A DNA stretch of 64,000 nucleotides, taken from assembly GCF_025370935.1 (NCBI RefSeq), contig NC_133479.1, positions 18,944,113 through 19,008,112 of the forward strand, written 5' to 3'. Shown here one piece after another: positions 1 through 10,343 of the stretch (the first letter of the stretch is position 1; each line of letters starts with the position of its first letter). The position numbers and the translations under genes are program-made. The notes beneath the pieces are model-generated. The model was given only the letters and a program-made list of their open reading frames with translations, was not told where the DNA came from and did not search any database. The stretch comes from Choristoneura fumiferana (taxonomy: Eukaryota; Arthropoda; Insecta; Lepidoptera; Tortricidae).

Positions 1-557
1 CTTTTTGTTTTAATTTTTTTTTATTGATAAAGAGAAAAAACGTGGTCAATATTTTCTAATAATCTAAATAGGTAAGTAGAGAATTATTTTTTTATACAGG
101 AAACTACTCACTTGAAGCTAGCGTTGGAATATTATCGGATGCCTCGTCTTAAATATTAGTCCACTATTCTAATTGCATATAGTCCGAGAGGTGCTACCGT
201 GCGGCGTGTGCTGGCAGCTCGTTTGGGCACCTACCTTATTGGTTAAGTAGGTTAGGACGATGTACGAATCAATTCAGAGGTGGCAGTGGCGTTTATTCGA
301 TTTTATTATGATAGCATATTTAAATAAATAAATGATGTTGTGTAAACACAACATATACCTATACACAACATATATACTACATACTTTTTATCGGAAAAAA
401 ATACTTTGTAAAGTTAGATAGCTATCTATTTTACTTTTTGGAATTTCTTAAAATTGTAGCCATGTCAGTGAAACGTAATTAATTTTATTATCTTCTGTTG
501 TACTTTCTAAGGCTGTATGTTTAATTGCTTTTACTGTACGGTACGAGTATATTTAGT
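1..557. other. AT-rich sequence without recognised gene
   Basis: No open reading frame of note and no recognised repeat. Short near-repeats of AACACAACATATA occur around 330-385. A modest GC-rich patch lies at 185-225. Confidence 0.5.
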
Positions 558-741
558 GTTGAATTTTGCCAAATAAATGTTTCGTTCATATTAAATATTA
601 ATGACCCGATAACTTACGTCTTAAAATCGGTTTAGTCGACATGTTTCGGGCTTAATTCGTAGCCCTTCGTCCGGGTAATTATGTTTAATATGAGTTGAGT
701 CTCACGGTAAGTTGAATTTTGCCAAAATAAATGTTTCGTTC
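558..741 (-). mobile_element. Family E foldback element, internally deleted, with 30-bp flanking direct repeats
   Basis: The element proper is 588-710. It carries the family landmarks ACATGTTTCGGGC, AGCCCTTCGTC and GAGTCTCACGGTA but has lost the centre and most of one arm. It is flanked by GTTGAATTTTGCCAAA-type repeats at 558-587 and 711-741, which match over 30 bases except for one extra A. The long exact duplication is best read as a target-site duplication from retrotransposition. Confidence 0.7.
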
Positions 742-835
742 TTTATTTTTCTGATGTTTAAAAAAGTGAAATATTTCGATAAGAAGGTGGGTTTTCCTAA
801 ACAAGATTTCAACAAACAACACAACACAACAAACA

Positions 836-870
836 CCAATGCGCTGTAAAATTCAAATTATACAAAAAAT
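836..870. repeat. Short dispersed repeat (family Z), copy 1
   Basis: The segment beginning ACCAATGCGCTGTAAAATTC recurs almost unchanged at 8879-8915. It is likely the end of a dispersed element; class unknown. Confidence 0.45.
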
Positions 871-1084
871 AATAGGTACACAAAAATTACAAACAAAATA
901 AACAAATTAGTGATTTTTGAAAGTCGCCTTCGTCGCTTCCCTAAAACGACGGACACCCCACACTCCGGCCAGAAGTCAGAGCGCAGGAACATCTTAAAAA
1001 AAAAGATGATCTATCTTCTCCGGGACATTAAAGTGAATTCAGTTTAGTTAGTGTTTATGAATTAAAGGGATTAAAATTACCACA

Positions 1085-1270
1085 TCAACCGCACAGCAAA
1101 GGAGTGGAATTCCCTGCCTGCGACTGTGTTTCCTGAACACTAAAATTTGGCCGCTTTTAAGTCTAGGGTGAATGAGCATTTACTAGGCAAGCGTGCTCCA
1201 TTGTAGGCCTCATCCTCGCTTTCCATCAGGCGTGATTGTGGCCAAACGCAAGCCTATATTATATAAAAAA
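1085..1270 (+). pseudogene. LINE reverse-transcriptase C-terminal remnant
   Basis: Translation gives AKEWNSLPATVFPE followed in another frame by FKSRVNEHLLGKRAP and a stop. This WNSLP...FP...FK..V..HLLGK pattern is a common C-terminal end of moth non-LTR retrotransposons. It is frameshifted and short. The same end occurs at 4940-5395. Confidence 0.55.
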
Positions 1271-1274
1271 AGTC

Positions 1275-1520
1275 CAAAGGTCCGCCCGGATTGCTACCAC
1301 CATCTTGCTCGCTAATCCTGCCGTGAAGCACTGCTTGCACTTTTGTGTTTCGGCGTGGAGAGTAAGACAGCCGGTGAAATTACTGGCACTTGAGGTATCC
1401 CATCTTAGGCCTCTAGGTTGGCAACGCATCTACAATCCCCCTGGTATTGCAAGTGTCGATGGGTGGTGGTGATCTCTTACCATCAGGGACCACTTGCTCG
1501 TTTGCCATCCAGTCGAATAA
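1275..1520 (+). mobile_element. Family A SINE-like retroposon, copy A1
   Basis: Matches the other A copies from AGGTCCGCCCGGATTGC to CATCCAGTCGAATAA. Family A carries an AATAAA at its 3' end and normally ends in poly(A), so it is a retroposon. This copy lacks the A-tract and abuts a 15-base piece resembling the end of family C (TCATCCCAGCCTATA). Confidence 0.75.
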
Positions 1521-1535
1521 TCATCCCAGCCTATA

Positions 1536-2142
1536 GGGGGGAAACATCCTCTTATCCTTACCCCTTCCTACATCAACAGTTAAACTATTTAGGTGTATAT
1601 ACCAGCTCATTGTTTCCACTTGGCAAACTCAACTGTGAATGTTCAACCATCTTTATATTTCCATCGTAACCACCCTTCTTTTAACCACCTTTAAGTTCAC
1701 TTTTGCTTATACTAATTCAATATTTGCATTGTCAAGATCAGACTAATGTGTCGTAGCACCAAGTTAATAATGCGTTTGGATCGTCTTTGTTACGTAGAGT
1801 TAAAGTTCAATTTTGAAATATCGACGGGTATTTTCAGTGCAAGGATTTACTAATGCGTTTCTAAAGCATTGTATGCAAGTCCCAGGATATGTATGAGGTT
1901 TTAAAAAAGGATTCTTTTTTTTGGGTGCCCTGATTTGTCGTGTCACAGTCAACTTTTTTTAAGTAGCCGCTTGGTTTTTTATTTCGTTACCAGAGAATGT
2001 GTTTGAGTTTTATGTTAATTTTATTAAAATGAGATGTCAGTTTAGTGATGTCGTTTTAATTTTGGGTTTTGATCTCGTATTAAGTATAATAATTATGCTT
2101 ACACACTACTGGAACTGTGAACGAAAGGTTACCGTGTATTCA
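1536..2142. other. Unassigned sequence
   Basis: No recognised gene or repeat. AT-rich, with no codon pattern. Confidence 0.4.
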
Positions 2143-2355
2143 TCACTTTAGGATACTTTGGACATGAAACTGCCGTGAGACTCACTCATATACAAATAAA
2201 TTTATCCAGATAACTCACTTCTCGAGTCGCGTTGCTCCGAGAGGAAGGGCTGCGTAATAGCCCGAAACATGTCCAGCTATATGTCCTGCCCATTGCCACT
2301 TCAAGATGTGAGTTATCCGAATAAATGCATTTTATATCACTTTATGATATTTTGG
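2143..2355 (+). mobile_element. Family E element, copy E2, with 19-bp target duplication
   Basis: The element is about 2162-2336. It starts ACATGAAACTGCCGTGAG and contains AGCCCGAAACATGTC and GATGTGAGTTATCCG. Flanks 2143-2161 and 2337-2355 (TCACTTTAGGATACTTTGG and its partner) agree at 17 of 19 positions, as expected of an old target duplication. Most of the left palindromic arm is missing, so this copy is only partly foldback. Confidence 0.75.
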
Positions 2356-2530
2356 TGAAAGGAAAGTAACTTCACGAGAACTTCCCGTAGAATTAATTGG
2401 ACTGAGTAGGTAGCTATATACGGTCCTCTAAAAGCTATTTTGTTTTTTTTTTATTGTGTCGCTTTTGTACATAAGCAGCAACATGTAAAACAAATTTTAG
2501 CTCAATCAGCTCAGTACTTTCGAAGAAAAT

Positions 2531-2764
2531 AACCTAACCAACAAAAAGTTAGAAAACCGAATTTGTCAATTCAAAGTTCAATTTCTCAAAAACGGCTGAA
2601 CCGTTTTTGATGAAACATGTCTAAGAACCATCGCTAGAAAACCTGATTTCAAATAAAAAAACCGCATTCAAATCGGACCACCAGTTTAAGAGCTACGGTG
2701 CCACAGACAGACAGACACACATAGCGGTCAAACTTATAACACCCCTCTTTTTGCGTAGGGGGTT
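2531..2764 (-). repeat. Family B dispersed repeat, copy B1
   Basis: Orientation is defined by the end CCGACGCAAAAAGAGGGGTG, with the other end reading TTGGTTAGGTT. The family contains a GTCTGTCTGTC tract, ACATGTTTCATCAAAATCGG and GATATTGAACTTTGAAGTGAC. There are at least nine copies in the window. Class unknown: no clear terminal inverted repeat or poly(A). Confidence 0.7.
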
Positions 2765-3014
2765 TGAAAAAAGCAGGCTACCAGCTAGACAGACACAATC
2801 ATGAGTGCTTTTCCATTTTTTTTACGGTACGGAACCCTAAAACTGCTTTTGGCGATGCATTGGTATGGTTTTTAAACATCGTTAGGATTAAGATCGTACA
2901 TTTGTTATTCGCAAAAAAAAACTGCTCGTTTCATTCGCAAATTACGCCCATCGTCAAAAACTGACGTGCTACATAAGTCACCTGCTAAGGGCATTGAACC
3001 GTATCACGATTTAA

Positions 3015-3200
3015 CATAAAAAATTGGGGATCCTTTTGACTGCCATAATTTTATAAGTCATAATATTTGTCATAATTATTATTGGTCATTTTTTTCCCAC
3101 TGAAACCGTACATTTTTCATAAATTTTTAATTGGTCATCCTGTAGAACTCTATAGGTTAGGTTACGTTTGATTTATAAATATTTAGAAGCAAAACAATAT
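3015..3200. repeat. Family X dispersed repeat, copy X1
   Basis: Shares GGATCCTTTTGACTGCCAT, TGGTCATCCTGTAGAACTC and TATAGGTTAGGTT with the copy at 60415-60660, which lies in the opposite orientation. Related degenerate copies lie near 9.4, 22.9 and 24.3 kb. Confidence 0.55.
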
Positions 3201-3416
3201 GACAATATTTCGAGTACTACATTTAGCACATTCTGGGAGGTGACTACTGTCAAAATAACATGTCTCTGATTTGGAATATGAGCATCAAAACGATCACGCT
3301 TCTCTATGCACCGACATACTGAAGAAGCCGATTTTAAATTAATGTTTGTATCTCATACAACCAGTTTAAACAAATGGTGCTAGGTGCTAGATAATGGATA
3401 AAACTCGATCAAAAAA

Positions 3417-3470
3417 TAAGTCGGACTCGCACGTCGAGGGTTCCGTCGATCTCTAAAAAAACTGTCCAGG
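3417..3470 (-). repeat. Fragment of a family Q/R repeat end
   Basis: TCGGACTCGCACGTCGAGGG followed by TTCCGTCG is the reverse complement of the CGGAACCCTTCGTGCGCGAG...GACTCGCAC end seen intact near 43.95 kb. Confidence 0.5.
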
Positions 3471-3721
3471 TCGTACTTGATTAACTTAAGAATAAGAATG
3501 GTTTATTAGCTGATAGAAAAGATACACATACAGAAACATTGGTTAAAATTACACACAGGCATGCCATACCATCTCAACTATACAAACTTCTTCAAATGTG
3601 CAGGTTTTCTGAATCAATCTATTGCCTAACTTGATCTAAAAACAAAACTTAAAATCCTCAGTCCTCCCGAATTAACGTTGGCATAAAGCTATAGCCATGA
3701 TAAATCCGATTTAAATGCAGT

Positions 3722-3790
3722 GTGTCCGCGCAGCGCGTGCGCGGGCGACCGGCGCACGCGTCGCGACGCGCGCGGTCTCCATGGATCGAG
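3722..3790. other. GC-rich, CpG-dense patch
   Basis: Strongly CpG-rich island (GCGCGTGCGCGGGCG and similar) within AT-rich sequence, immediately before the first family N copy. No open reading frame or splice signal stands out. Confidence 0.4.
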
Positions 3791-4222
3791 GATTTAGTAG
3801 GACAAAAATTATTTTATCAACACCCATTACAGTAAATCCCCCATTATGCGTTCAAAAACCATAGATAATGACCAGCATTGTGACATTGGATTCTATTATG
3901 AACACGGCGGTATCGTAACGTTCATTACGACACCGAAATCTATATCGTAATGAACATTACCTCACCGGAGCGGTGTCGGGACGTCATTTTCGGGCGCAGG
4001 AGGTTGTGGGGCAGACATACTTAGTTTTTCTTCCAATGCAGGTCATCCTCTATGGTTCTTGAACGCATGATAGAGGATTTAATATATGGATGTGGATAAA
4101 GTAATGTATGTAGGCCTTAAAACACTAGTGTGATCCTTTCATGAAACTCGGCTATACGACTCATTTCATAAAACCACACTCGTGTTTTATGAACCCTTAT
4201 TACGTAACAGTTGTATAAACTA
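3790..4222. repeat. Family N repeat, copy N1
   Basis: Aligns over its whole length with 7867-8323: ATTATGCGTTCAAAAACCAT, TATATCGTAATGA, GTGGGGCAGACATACTTA, ATGATAGAGGATTTAATATA, and a tail of hairpin-prone ATGAAACTCGGCTA/CACACTCGTGTTTTA. The GC-rich core (about 3965-4010) is shorter than in the second copy. Class unknown. Confidence 0.65.
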
Positions 4223-4244
4223 TTATTTTTACCCACTGATCTAC

Positions 4245-4398
4245 TCGCTCAGATTAGGTGGAATGACGATGTTACGAGAGTTGCTGGTAACCGGTGGATG
4301 CGAGTGGCGAGTTGTCGGTCATTGTGGCGTTCGGAGGGAGGCCTTTATTCAACGTTGGACGTCTTCCCGCTGATCATAATGATGATGATATTCTTAAC
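4245..4398 (+). pseudogene. LINE (RTE-like) C-terminal remnant
   Basis: Reads IRWNDDVTRVAGNRWMRVAS then a frameshift into AFIQRWTSSR, then a GATGATGATAT tail. This matches the moth LINE ending W.DD..R.AG..WM..A...WR..G.AF.QQW. Family E copy E3 begins immediately after the tail. Confidence 0.65.
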
Positions 4399-4535
4399 AT
4401 GAAACTACCGTGAGAGTCACTCATAGTGCAATAAATCCATATAACTCACGTCTTAAATCGAGCTTGGCTCGACCTGTTTCGAGCTAATTTGTAGCCCTTC
4501 CTCACGGAGCACACGCCACGGCCGCTGCTGAAAAA
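4399..4535 (+). mobile_element. Family E element, copy E3 (3' part missing)
   Basis: Starts ACATGAAACTACCGTGAGAG and contains CTCACGTCTTAAATCGAG, GTAGCCCTTCCTC and the GC-rich core ACGGCCGCTGCTG. The right arm is absent. It is inserted at the tail of the LINE remnant just upstream. Confidence 0.65.
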
Positions 4536-4584
4536 CCAATACCATGTTTTATCGTCATTTGTGTTATTATCGTTAAATGTAAAT

Positions 4585-4695
4585 CCGAGTTTAGACTTGC
4601 AAGAAAAATCGAGCAAGTTGCATTACACTGCGAGGCCGTAAAGCCAACGCAATGTAATGCAACTTGCACGATTTTTCTTGCAAGTTTAAACTCGG
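4585..4695. mobile_element. Palindromic MITE of 111 bp
   Basis: Two arms of about 45 bases, CCGAGTTTAGACTTGCAAGA... and its near-exact reverse complement ending CTTGCAAGTTTAAACTCGG, separated by a short loop rich in CGAGGCCGTAAAG. No convincing target duplication was seen. Confidence 0.65.
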
Positions 4696-4939
4696 CTTAA
4701 GGGAAGCACACGGAACTAACAGCATACCTCTGATCACACCAAGGCACATTCACACCAACCGTTGACGTAGTACGAGTATTCAGTACTGATTCCAACTCGG
4801 AAGAATCGGCCAACCACTAAGGAATTCCGACGACTTATCTCAATGGTTATACCAGTACTAGACCAGTACCATCAGATTTGATAAGGCATCCATACTGCAA
4901 GGAAAAGTTTTTCATTCAGTTGAGAGTGCGGATGTTTTG

Positions 4940-5395
4940 CATAACCTGATACCTCCTTTCCATTTCCCAAATGCACAAAGCGGTTTGCCTCTTCCTTCAT
5001 TATGCGGACGGCTAAAGAGTGGAACTCCCTGCCGAAGTCCCTGCCTGCAGTTTTCCGGAACGCTATAATCTGGACTGGACATTGAAAATACAAACTGAAA
5101 TATATATATGGGGATTCCCAGTGCTGGTCTTATTTTACTGGTTTTTCTGTGCATCTATATTTCAGTTTTGTATTTTCAATTTAAGTTTTACGGGATGACG
5201 GTAAACGTAAAAATTTGGAATTGAAATAAAAAATACAAAAAGATTCCAAAAAACCAATCTTAATTGGACTGGACATCTTTAAGGTCAAAGTGAACAGACA
5301 CCTTCTAGGCAAACTTGTACCAGCTTAGACCTCATCTTCGCCTTCCATCAAGCGAGATTGTGGCCAAAAGTAAGCCTAATTTATATAAAAAAAGT
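4940..5395 (+). pseudogene. LINE C-terminal remnant interrupted by a SINE insertion
   Basis: The left part reads AKEWNSLPKSLPAVFRNAI; the right part, in another frame, reads SGLDIFKVKVNRHLLGKLVP then a stop, followed by CATCAAGCGAGATTGTGGCC as in the remnant at 1085-1270. The two halves are split by a 182-bp insertion flanked by identical 12-base repeats, so the element predates the insertion. Confidence 0.65.
5083..5264 (+). mobile_element. 5'-truncated SINE T insertion with foldback 5' end
   Basis: Flanked by TGGACTGGACAT at 5071-5082 and 5265-5276, a perfect 12-bp target duplication. It shares CCCAGTGCTGGTC, TGGTTTTTCTGTG and AAATACAAAAAGA...TCC with the SINE at 26085-26405. Its first about 24 bases are an inverted copy of internal sequence (TATTTCAG...GTATTTTCAAT), which suggests snap-back or template switching at the 5' end. 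Confidence 0.75.
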
Positions 5396-5449
5396 GCGCT
5401 TTATTTACAAGTTTCTTTATTACTTTATCTTTAAGACTGTCCCGCGCAA

Positions 5450-5640
5450 AGCGCAGTGGCCCCACTCCCGCGCATACCGCGCTAACGTTATTCCAAATCA
5501 CGTGCGACGGTTGCGACAATAACGTATAACGATCGTGCTATTGTTATTGTCACTTTGAATTTAAAGTGAAGCTGCGGAGTTTGAGTTTTAAACTTCAAAT
5601 TGTTGGGTAAGAATTTTTTAAAGTAGTAATTTGTTAAAAA
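5450..5640. other. GC-rich segment, possibly regulatory
   Basis: Contains CCCGCGCAAAGCGCAGTGG, CCGCGCATACCGCG and CACGTGCGACGG, then TTGGGTAAGAAT, which could act as a weak splice donor. No coding potential. Evidence for a promoter or exon is weak. Confidence 0.2.
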
Positions 5641-5683
5641 AAAATAACTTTTTTTGTGCACATCGCTTACCTACATTAGTTTT

Positions 5684-5916
5684 TAACCCCCGACGCAAAA
5701 AGAGGGGTGTTATAAGTTTCACCGCTACGTGTGTCTGTCTGTGGCACCATAGCTCTTAAACAGGTGGACCGATTTAAGTGCGGTTTTTTTATTTGAAAGC
5801 CGGTTTTCTACCGATGGTTCTTAGACATGTTTCATCACAATCGGTTCTGCTGTTTTAAGATATTGAACTTTGAAGTGACAGGGTCGGAGGTTTCCCGAGT
5901 TTTTTTTGATTAGGTT
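5684..5916 (+). repeat. Family B repeat, copy B2
   Basis: Full-length: CCCCGACGCAAAAAGAGGGG to TTGATTAGGTTA, with the usual ATGGTTCTTAGACATGTTTC in the middle. Confidence 0.7.
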
Positions 5917-6179
5917 ATTTATTTTTATTTTATGTAAGTTTTTTAGGTCTAGGATTTTTATTTAATCCATTTGTTAATTGCAGAATGCTCTATTTTCTAA
6001 CACGTAGTTGGACAACTTGACTTAAACGTCTAAAAGTAATGCGAACGACTCGTAAATAAATTAAAAAAAACTGAAAAGAAAAAAACCATTGTCTAGTGGT
6101 CAAAAACTCTGTACCTAAAGTAACTTAAAGTTCAACCGTCGGGTCCCATCCCGGATATCCTAGAACCAATAAAAAAAAA

Positions 6180-6320
6180 TCAGAAAGCCTATGCTGAGCC
6201 AGTGTCCGTTTCACAACCGCAATGACACATACCTTTGTATTGTTTTTTTTTTTGTACCTAATAATATTGTTGTCTTGTGTTGTGAATAAATGTATTTTAT
6301 TTCTTTCTTTCTTTCTTTAG
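6180..6320 (+). repeat. Family S retroposon end with CTTT microsatellite
   Basis: TGAGCCAGTGTCCG...CAACCGCAATGACACATACC...GTTGTGAATAAATGTATTTT followed by (CTTT)n. The same end lies inverted at 47668-47870. AATAAA precedes the microsatellite, consistent with a retroposon 3' end. Confidence 0.6.
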
Positions 6321-6324
6321 AAAT

Positions 6325-6895
6325 AAATATTTTTTAAGTCTCTGTCTCTGTCAGTAACTATTTAAATAGAATGACCCCACGCTGCATAACTACATTTTGC
6401 TTGAGAGGGCTCTAGCACTGGATATTACATACTTACAAGTTTGTATGGAACCCTCGCTGCACGTGTCCGTCTCACACTTGGCTGATGTTTTTCAATGTGT
6501 TCTAGTTTCAAAACAACTAAGAAGAAATTAAATATAAGTAAACTTAATAATAAGATCCGTCGCGATACCAATCCGCAATAAGCAAACATTTGCTTACCCA
6601 TTACTCGTACTCTCGTTCCTCAGTCGACAAGTAACTCGATATGTTGATCGACTAATCTGGATGCAGTTTGCTTTTGGAGAAATCTGGGCTAAGAGAGTTT
6701 CCTACTTCGCCAATATAAGCGTATTGTGTAAATAAGCTTTATTATGATTATGAAATTAAGCGTGCCATCAAAGTCAATAGGCGTATGTGTATGGCTGGAA
6801 GAGACAGTTAAAATTACGCAAATAATAAACTAGTGTTCAGTGGCGTAGCGTGGGTCACAGCCGCCCGGGGCGGAAGGAAATTTTGCAACCCTCTT
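6325..6895. other. Unassigned sequence
   Basis: No recognised gene or repeat; AT-rich with no sustained open frame. Confidence 0.4.
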
Positions 6896-6896
6896 G

Positions 6897-7169
6897 TTTT
6901 TTTATTCGACTGGATGGCAAACAAGCAAGTGGGTCTCCTGATGGTAAAAGATCACCACCGCCCATAGACACCTGCAACACCAGGGGGATTGCAGATGCGT
7001 TGCCAACCTAGAGGCCTAAGATGGGATACCTCAAGTGCCAGTAATTTCACCGGCTGTCTTACTCTCCACGCCGAATTGTAACAGTGCAAGCAGTGCTTCA
7101 CGGCAGGATTAGCGAGCAAGATGGTGGTAGCAATCCTGGCGGACCTTGCACAAGGTCCTACCACCTGCA
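6897..7169 (-). mobile_element. Family A SINE-like retroposon, copy A2
   Basis: Essentially full-length on the minus strand: GCAGGTGGTAGGACCTTGTG at its 5' end and AGTCGAATAAAAAAAC at its 3' end. An apparent 72-residue reading frame lies inside, but it is present in all copies of the family and is not a host gene. Confidence 0.8.
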
Positions 7170-7860
7170 AAAAGATTAGGTTTAAAAAATAGTGTATCTA
7201 CAAGATGTCATTATTATACCATTCAATTATAGGAAGTGGATTCCCTGAACGGTCCGCATCATATGTGTGACAAAACTATAAAATATATCATTACCTAGAT
7301 ATATTATTTATACCGAGCGGCAGAAAATGTGGCCCTCAAATATATTTTCACACCTCTCCTTCAGATAAGTAACTTTTCCTCCCTGACGAGAGGGAGCAAA
7401 GTGCAACTTTTCTGTTCAAGGCTTTTCTAAGTGTTTTATTGAAAATGCCATTTTTATAAGTTGATAATTGAAAAGCCACGTCATTTTCTATGCTGGTTAT
7501 TCTTTAATAATATTTAGAATTTATATTTTTCAAGTTTCTTAATGCTCGGTGTGAAAAGTTGTATGAGCGACTCGGGAGCAAAATTATTTTCATCTTGGGC
7601 GTTAGCACTTGAATCCCTCATTACGCTCAGGATTCTACTTTAGAATCCCTCGCTACGCTCAGGCCTCCCTCGCCGTAAATACACCATTTTGCTCCCTTAT
7701 GACACAAATAACTATTGCATATATGCAGAAAACGGTAATTTTGTATGCAGAGTGGGCCAAATTTTGTGCCGCTGAGTATATTATGAAATTTTTCATAACT
7801 GTCTAAGTGACATAGGGAATTTTACTCGTAAATGTTAAATATGGCGTATGTGAAAGAAAT
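7170..7860. other. Unassigned sequence with partial repeats
   Basis: AT-rich. AATCCCTCATTACGCTCAGG and a similar AATCCCTCGCTACGCTCAGG form a short tandem repeat around 7611-7662. No gene found. Confidence 0.4.
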
Positions 7861-7866
7861 TGATGG

Positions 7867-8323
7867 GGGATTTAAAAAACTATTTTATCTACACCCATAT
7901 AGTAAACCCTCAATTATGCGTTCAAAAACCATAGGTAGGTAATTACGACATTGGATTCTATTATGACCACGGCTGTATCGTAATAGTCATTACAATCCAG
8001 AAATATATATCGTAATGAGATTTCATACATCATTACAGCACGGGGGGGGGGAGCGCGCCGCGACCACGTGCAGCAGCAGGTCGTCGCGCGCGCAGCGGGC
8101 GCAGCTCGTGGGGCAGACATACTTACCTGGTCATTCTCAATGGTGCGCGGCACACATGATAGAGGATTTAATATATGGATATAGATAAAATATTGTATGC
8201 AACTGTACGTAATTAGGCCTTAAAACACTCATGTGACCCTATTATGAAACTCGGCTACGCCTCGTTTCATAAACCCACACTCGTGTTTTAAGGACCCCTA
8301 TTACGATACAGTTGCATAAAATA
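7867..8323. repeat. Family N repeat, copy N2
   Basis: Second copy of the 3790-4222 repeat, in the same orientation about 4.1 kb downstream. Its core (8040-8120) contains a run of ten G and a long CpG-rich segment ending GTGGGGCAGACATACTTA, clearly longer than in copy N1. On the minus strand that core begins GTAAGTATGTCTGCCCCACG. Confidence 0.65.
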
Positions 8324-8325
8324 CT

Positions 8326-8878
8326 ATAACATTACAAGTTCCGATTCCACTACTACCAGGTCAGCTCTTCTAAAACATAGCTATAAAATTGACATATAAT
8401 ATAACCTCTCTCTCATGACACACAAAATGCATAATACAATATTATATTCGCAATATTCCCTTGACTTAGCTATTAAGAAATCAAATTAAGCTCACAATGG
8501 TTGACCAGGTACAAACCCACGTTAAACAAAAGCAAACAATACCTAACCTTCAAGCCCAAAGTGGGTGCCAAACAAGTGTAAAATAAAACAATTAAATAGC
8601 AAATCAATTAATGAATGATGCCTACATGTGAACGTGACCTTTGAGCGAGTGAATGATTGAGCGATTGAACTGTGAACGTTCACTGATTCATTTGAAGACC
8701 TTGGATGTGATAGACAATGTAACTCCTCCGTAGAGCCCACGATGTGTGTTTGAATAGTTTCAACTTAATGAATTAGAGTGTTTATTTACGGTTTAAGTAA
8801 ATAAGTAAAACATTATATCGCCAAAATACATAGTTACTAATTTGGTTATTTGGAATAAAAAAATTGCAGCATTACAGT
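8326..8878. other. Unassigned AT-rich sequence
   Basis: No recognised gene or repeat. Confidence 0.4.
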
Positions 8879-8915
8879 AAAACCAATGCGCTGTAAAATT
8901 CACATTATACAAAAA
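8879..8915. repeat. Family Z short repeat, copy 2
   Basis: ACCAATGCGCTGTAAAATTC followed by an A-rich tract, as at 836-870. Confidence 0.45.
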
Positions 8916-9159
8916 AACACAAAAAATACGTAATGAGAAAAAAGGTAATATAATGAATTATATACGTGCTAAAGTGAGTGGTTTATATTCCAATTAGAAC
9001 CTCACTTTCTATCCGTACATATTAAAAGTCATAAAGCAATATTTGCCACTATGATTATATGCTATCATAACTCTTTTATTCTTGAAAAAATAGATAACTC
9101 TTGATTATTATAAAATAAACCTAACCTTTTAGTGAATGTTATTCTGTCCCGTAAACTCA

Positions 9160-9294
9160 GGACCACAAGCTACACTTTCACCATCCACTGATTGAATTTA
9201 TGACGGATAAATGTGATGCCGTCTCCATCTATTCGAACAAAACAAACAGAGACAGAGTCAATTAAAATTAATCAATGGGTGGTGAAACCACCCC
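9160..9294. mobile_element. Family D MITE, degenerate copy
   Basis: Retains TTTCACCATCCACTGATTG, ATGTGATGCCGTCTCCATCT, ATTCGAACAAAACAAACAGA and ATCAATGGGTGGTGAAACCA of the 141-bp family, but the left terminus is eroded and the right arm has a deletion. Confidence 0.7.
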
Positions 9295-9319
9295 TAAAAA
9301 GTTGATTGACCCATCTTCA

Positions 9320-9470
9320 ACAATATTTATTTGAACCTAACCTAAGCTTTAAAGTTCTACAAGGTAAGTTAGCCATTTCAGAATTCCTGAAAATTGAGAG
9401 AAAAAAAGAGTTATGTAAAATGATCATTATGAATTTATGACAAATATTACGACATTACGGCTTCTCTATA
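9320..9470. repeat. Family X repeat, degenerate copy X2
   Basis: AACCTAACCTAAGC, AAAGTTCTACAAGG and ATGACAAATATTACGACAT resemble the copies at 3 kb and 60.5 kb. Confidence 0.4.
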
Positions 9471-9534
9471 CTATAATGTTATGGACTTGTTTATTTAATG
9501 CGCTTCCACGTCTAAACCACCACGGTCGCTACAA

Positions 9535-10110
9535 TGTGGTCGAAACCTCATTTCGAAGAAGTTTTAATTTTTTATTTATTAGGTAATCCCTATAAAATCT
9601 TTTGCTTCGACCACGCTGCAGATCGGATATTTATAAAAGGAATGCCTATAACATGTGCATAAAACTGTACAATGCCCTGCCTGAAAATATAAAAGTACTA
9701 CAGGGCACCCAATTCAAGTCCACAATGAATACATGGCTCCTAAATAACTGTTTTTACTCGATCAATGAATATTTTAATCATACATAATGCTGCTATTAGT
9801 TATATTTAAAGCCATTTAGTTTTAATTTAAATCTTCGTTTCAAATGTAACATAATTTTTTTATATTATGAATACCTATGTGACATCTTGATATTATTTGT
9901 AATTTATTGGTATTATAATTATTGTAATTTCTGACATTGTAAATTAGTATGAAATAGTAGCTGAAATGTAATAATTAATCTATCTGAATATTGTACACCA
10001 TGAATATGGTAGATCACGGTCATGTACTTAATTATTTTTAATTTTACCGTTTACCTCTCTGTACCCGTTTTCATGCAATAAATGAATTATTATTGTTATT
10101 ATTATTATAT
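9535..10110 (+). pseudogene. LINE reverse-transcriptase C-terminus plus 3' UTR
   Basis: The open frame 9602-9787 encodes a protein end with LPRPRCRS-like start, YNMCIKLYNALPENIKVL, FKSTMNTWLLNNCFYSINEY and a stop. The sequence YN.LP..I......F...L..WL....FYS..EY is typical of jockey/CR1-group LINE C-termini. It is followed by about 300 bases of AT-rich 3' UTR, an AATAAA near 10078 and a (TTATTA)n tail. It is a 5'-truncated insertion, open to its end, so relatively recent. Confidence 0.7.
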
Positions 10111-10213
10111 ACCTACATTATTAAAGAGTAAGAATCGCAAAAGTTGAAATCATAATTTTAAGACATTCCGTATAATCGACTTCAAAATTGGTTTCGCTAC
10201 AGATTTCGAGGTA

Positions 10214-10343
10214 CAGTCACCAGCATTAATATCTGCCACAGCGGAGCGTGCAAAAATATCTGACACGTCCTTCCGCCCCTAGAAATAGAGTCGTATCAGA
10301 TATTAATGCACGCTTGTTGTGTCAGATATTGGTGCTGAGACTG
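10214..10343. mobile_element. Family I palindromic MITE (130 bp, TA-flanked)
   Basis: Ends CAGTCACCAGCATTAATATC and ATATTGGTGCTGAGACTG are inverted repeats, flanked by TA on both sides. TA targets point to mobilisation by a Tc1/mariner-type transposase (inference). A close relative is at 50942. Confidence 0.7.
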
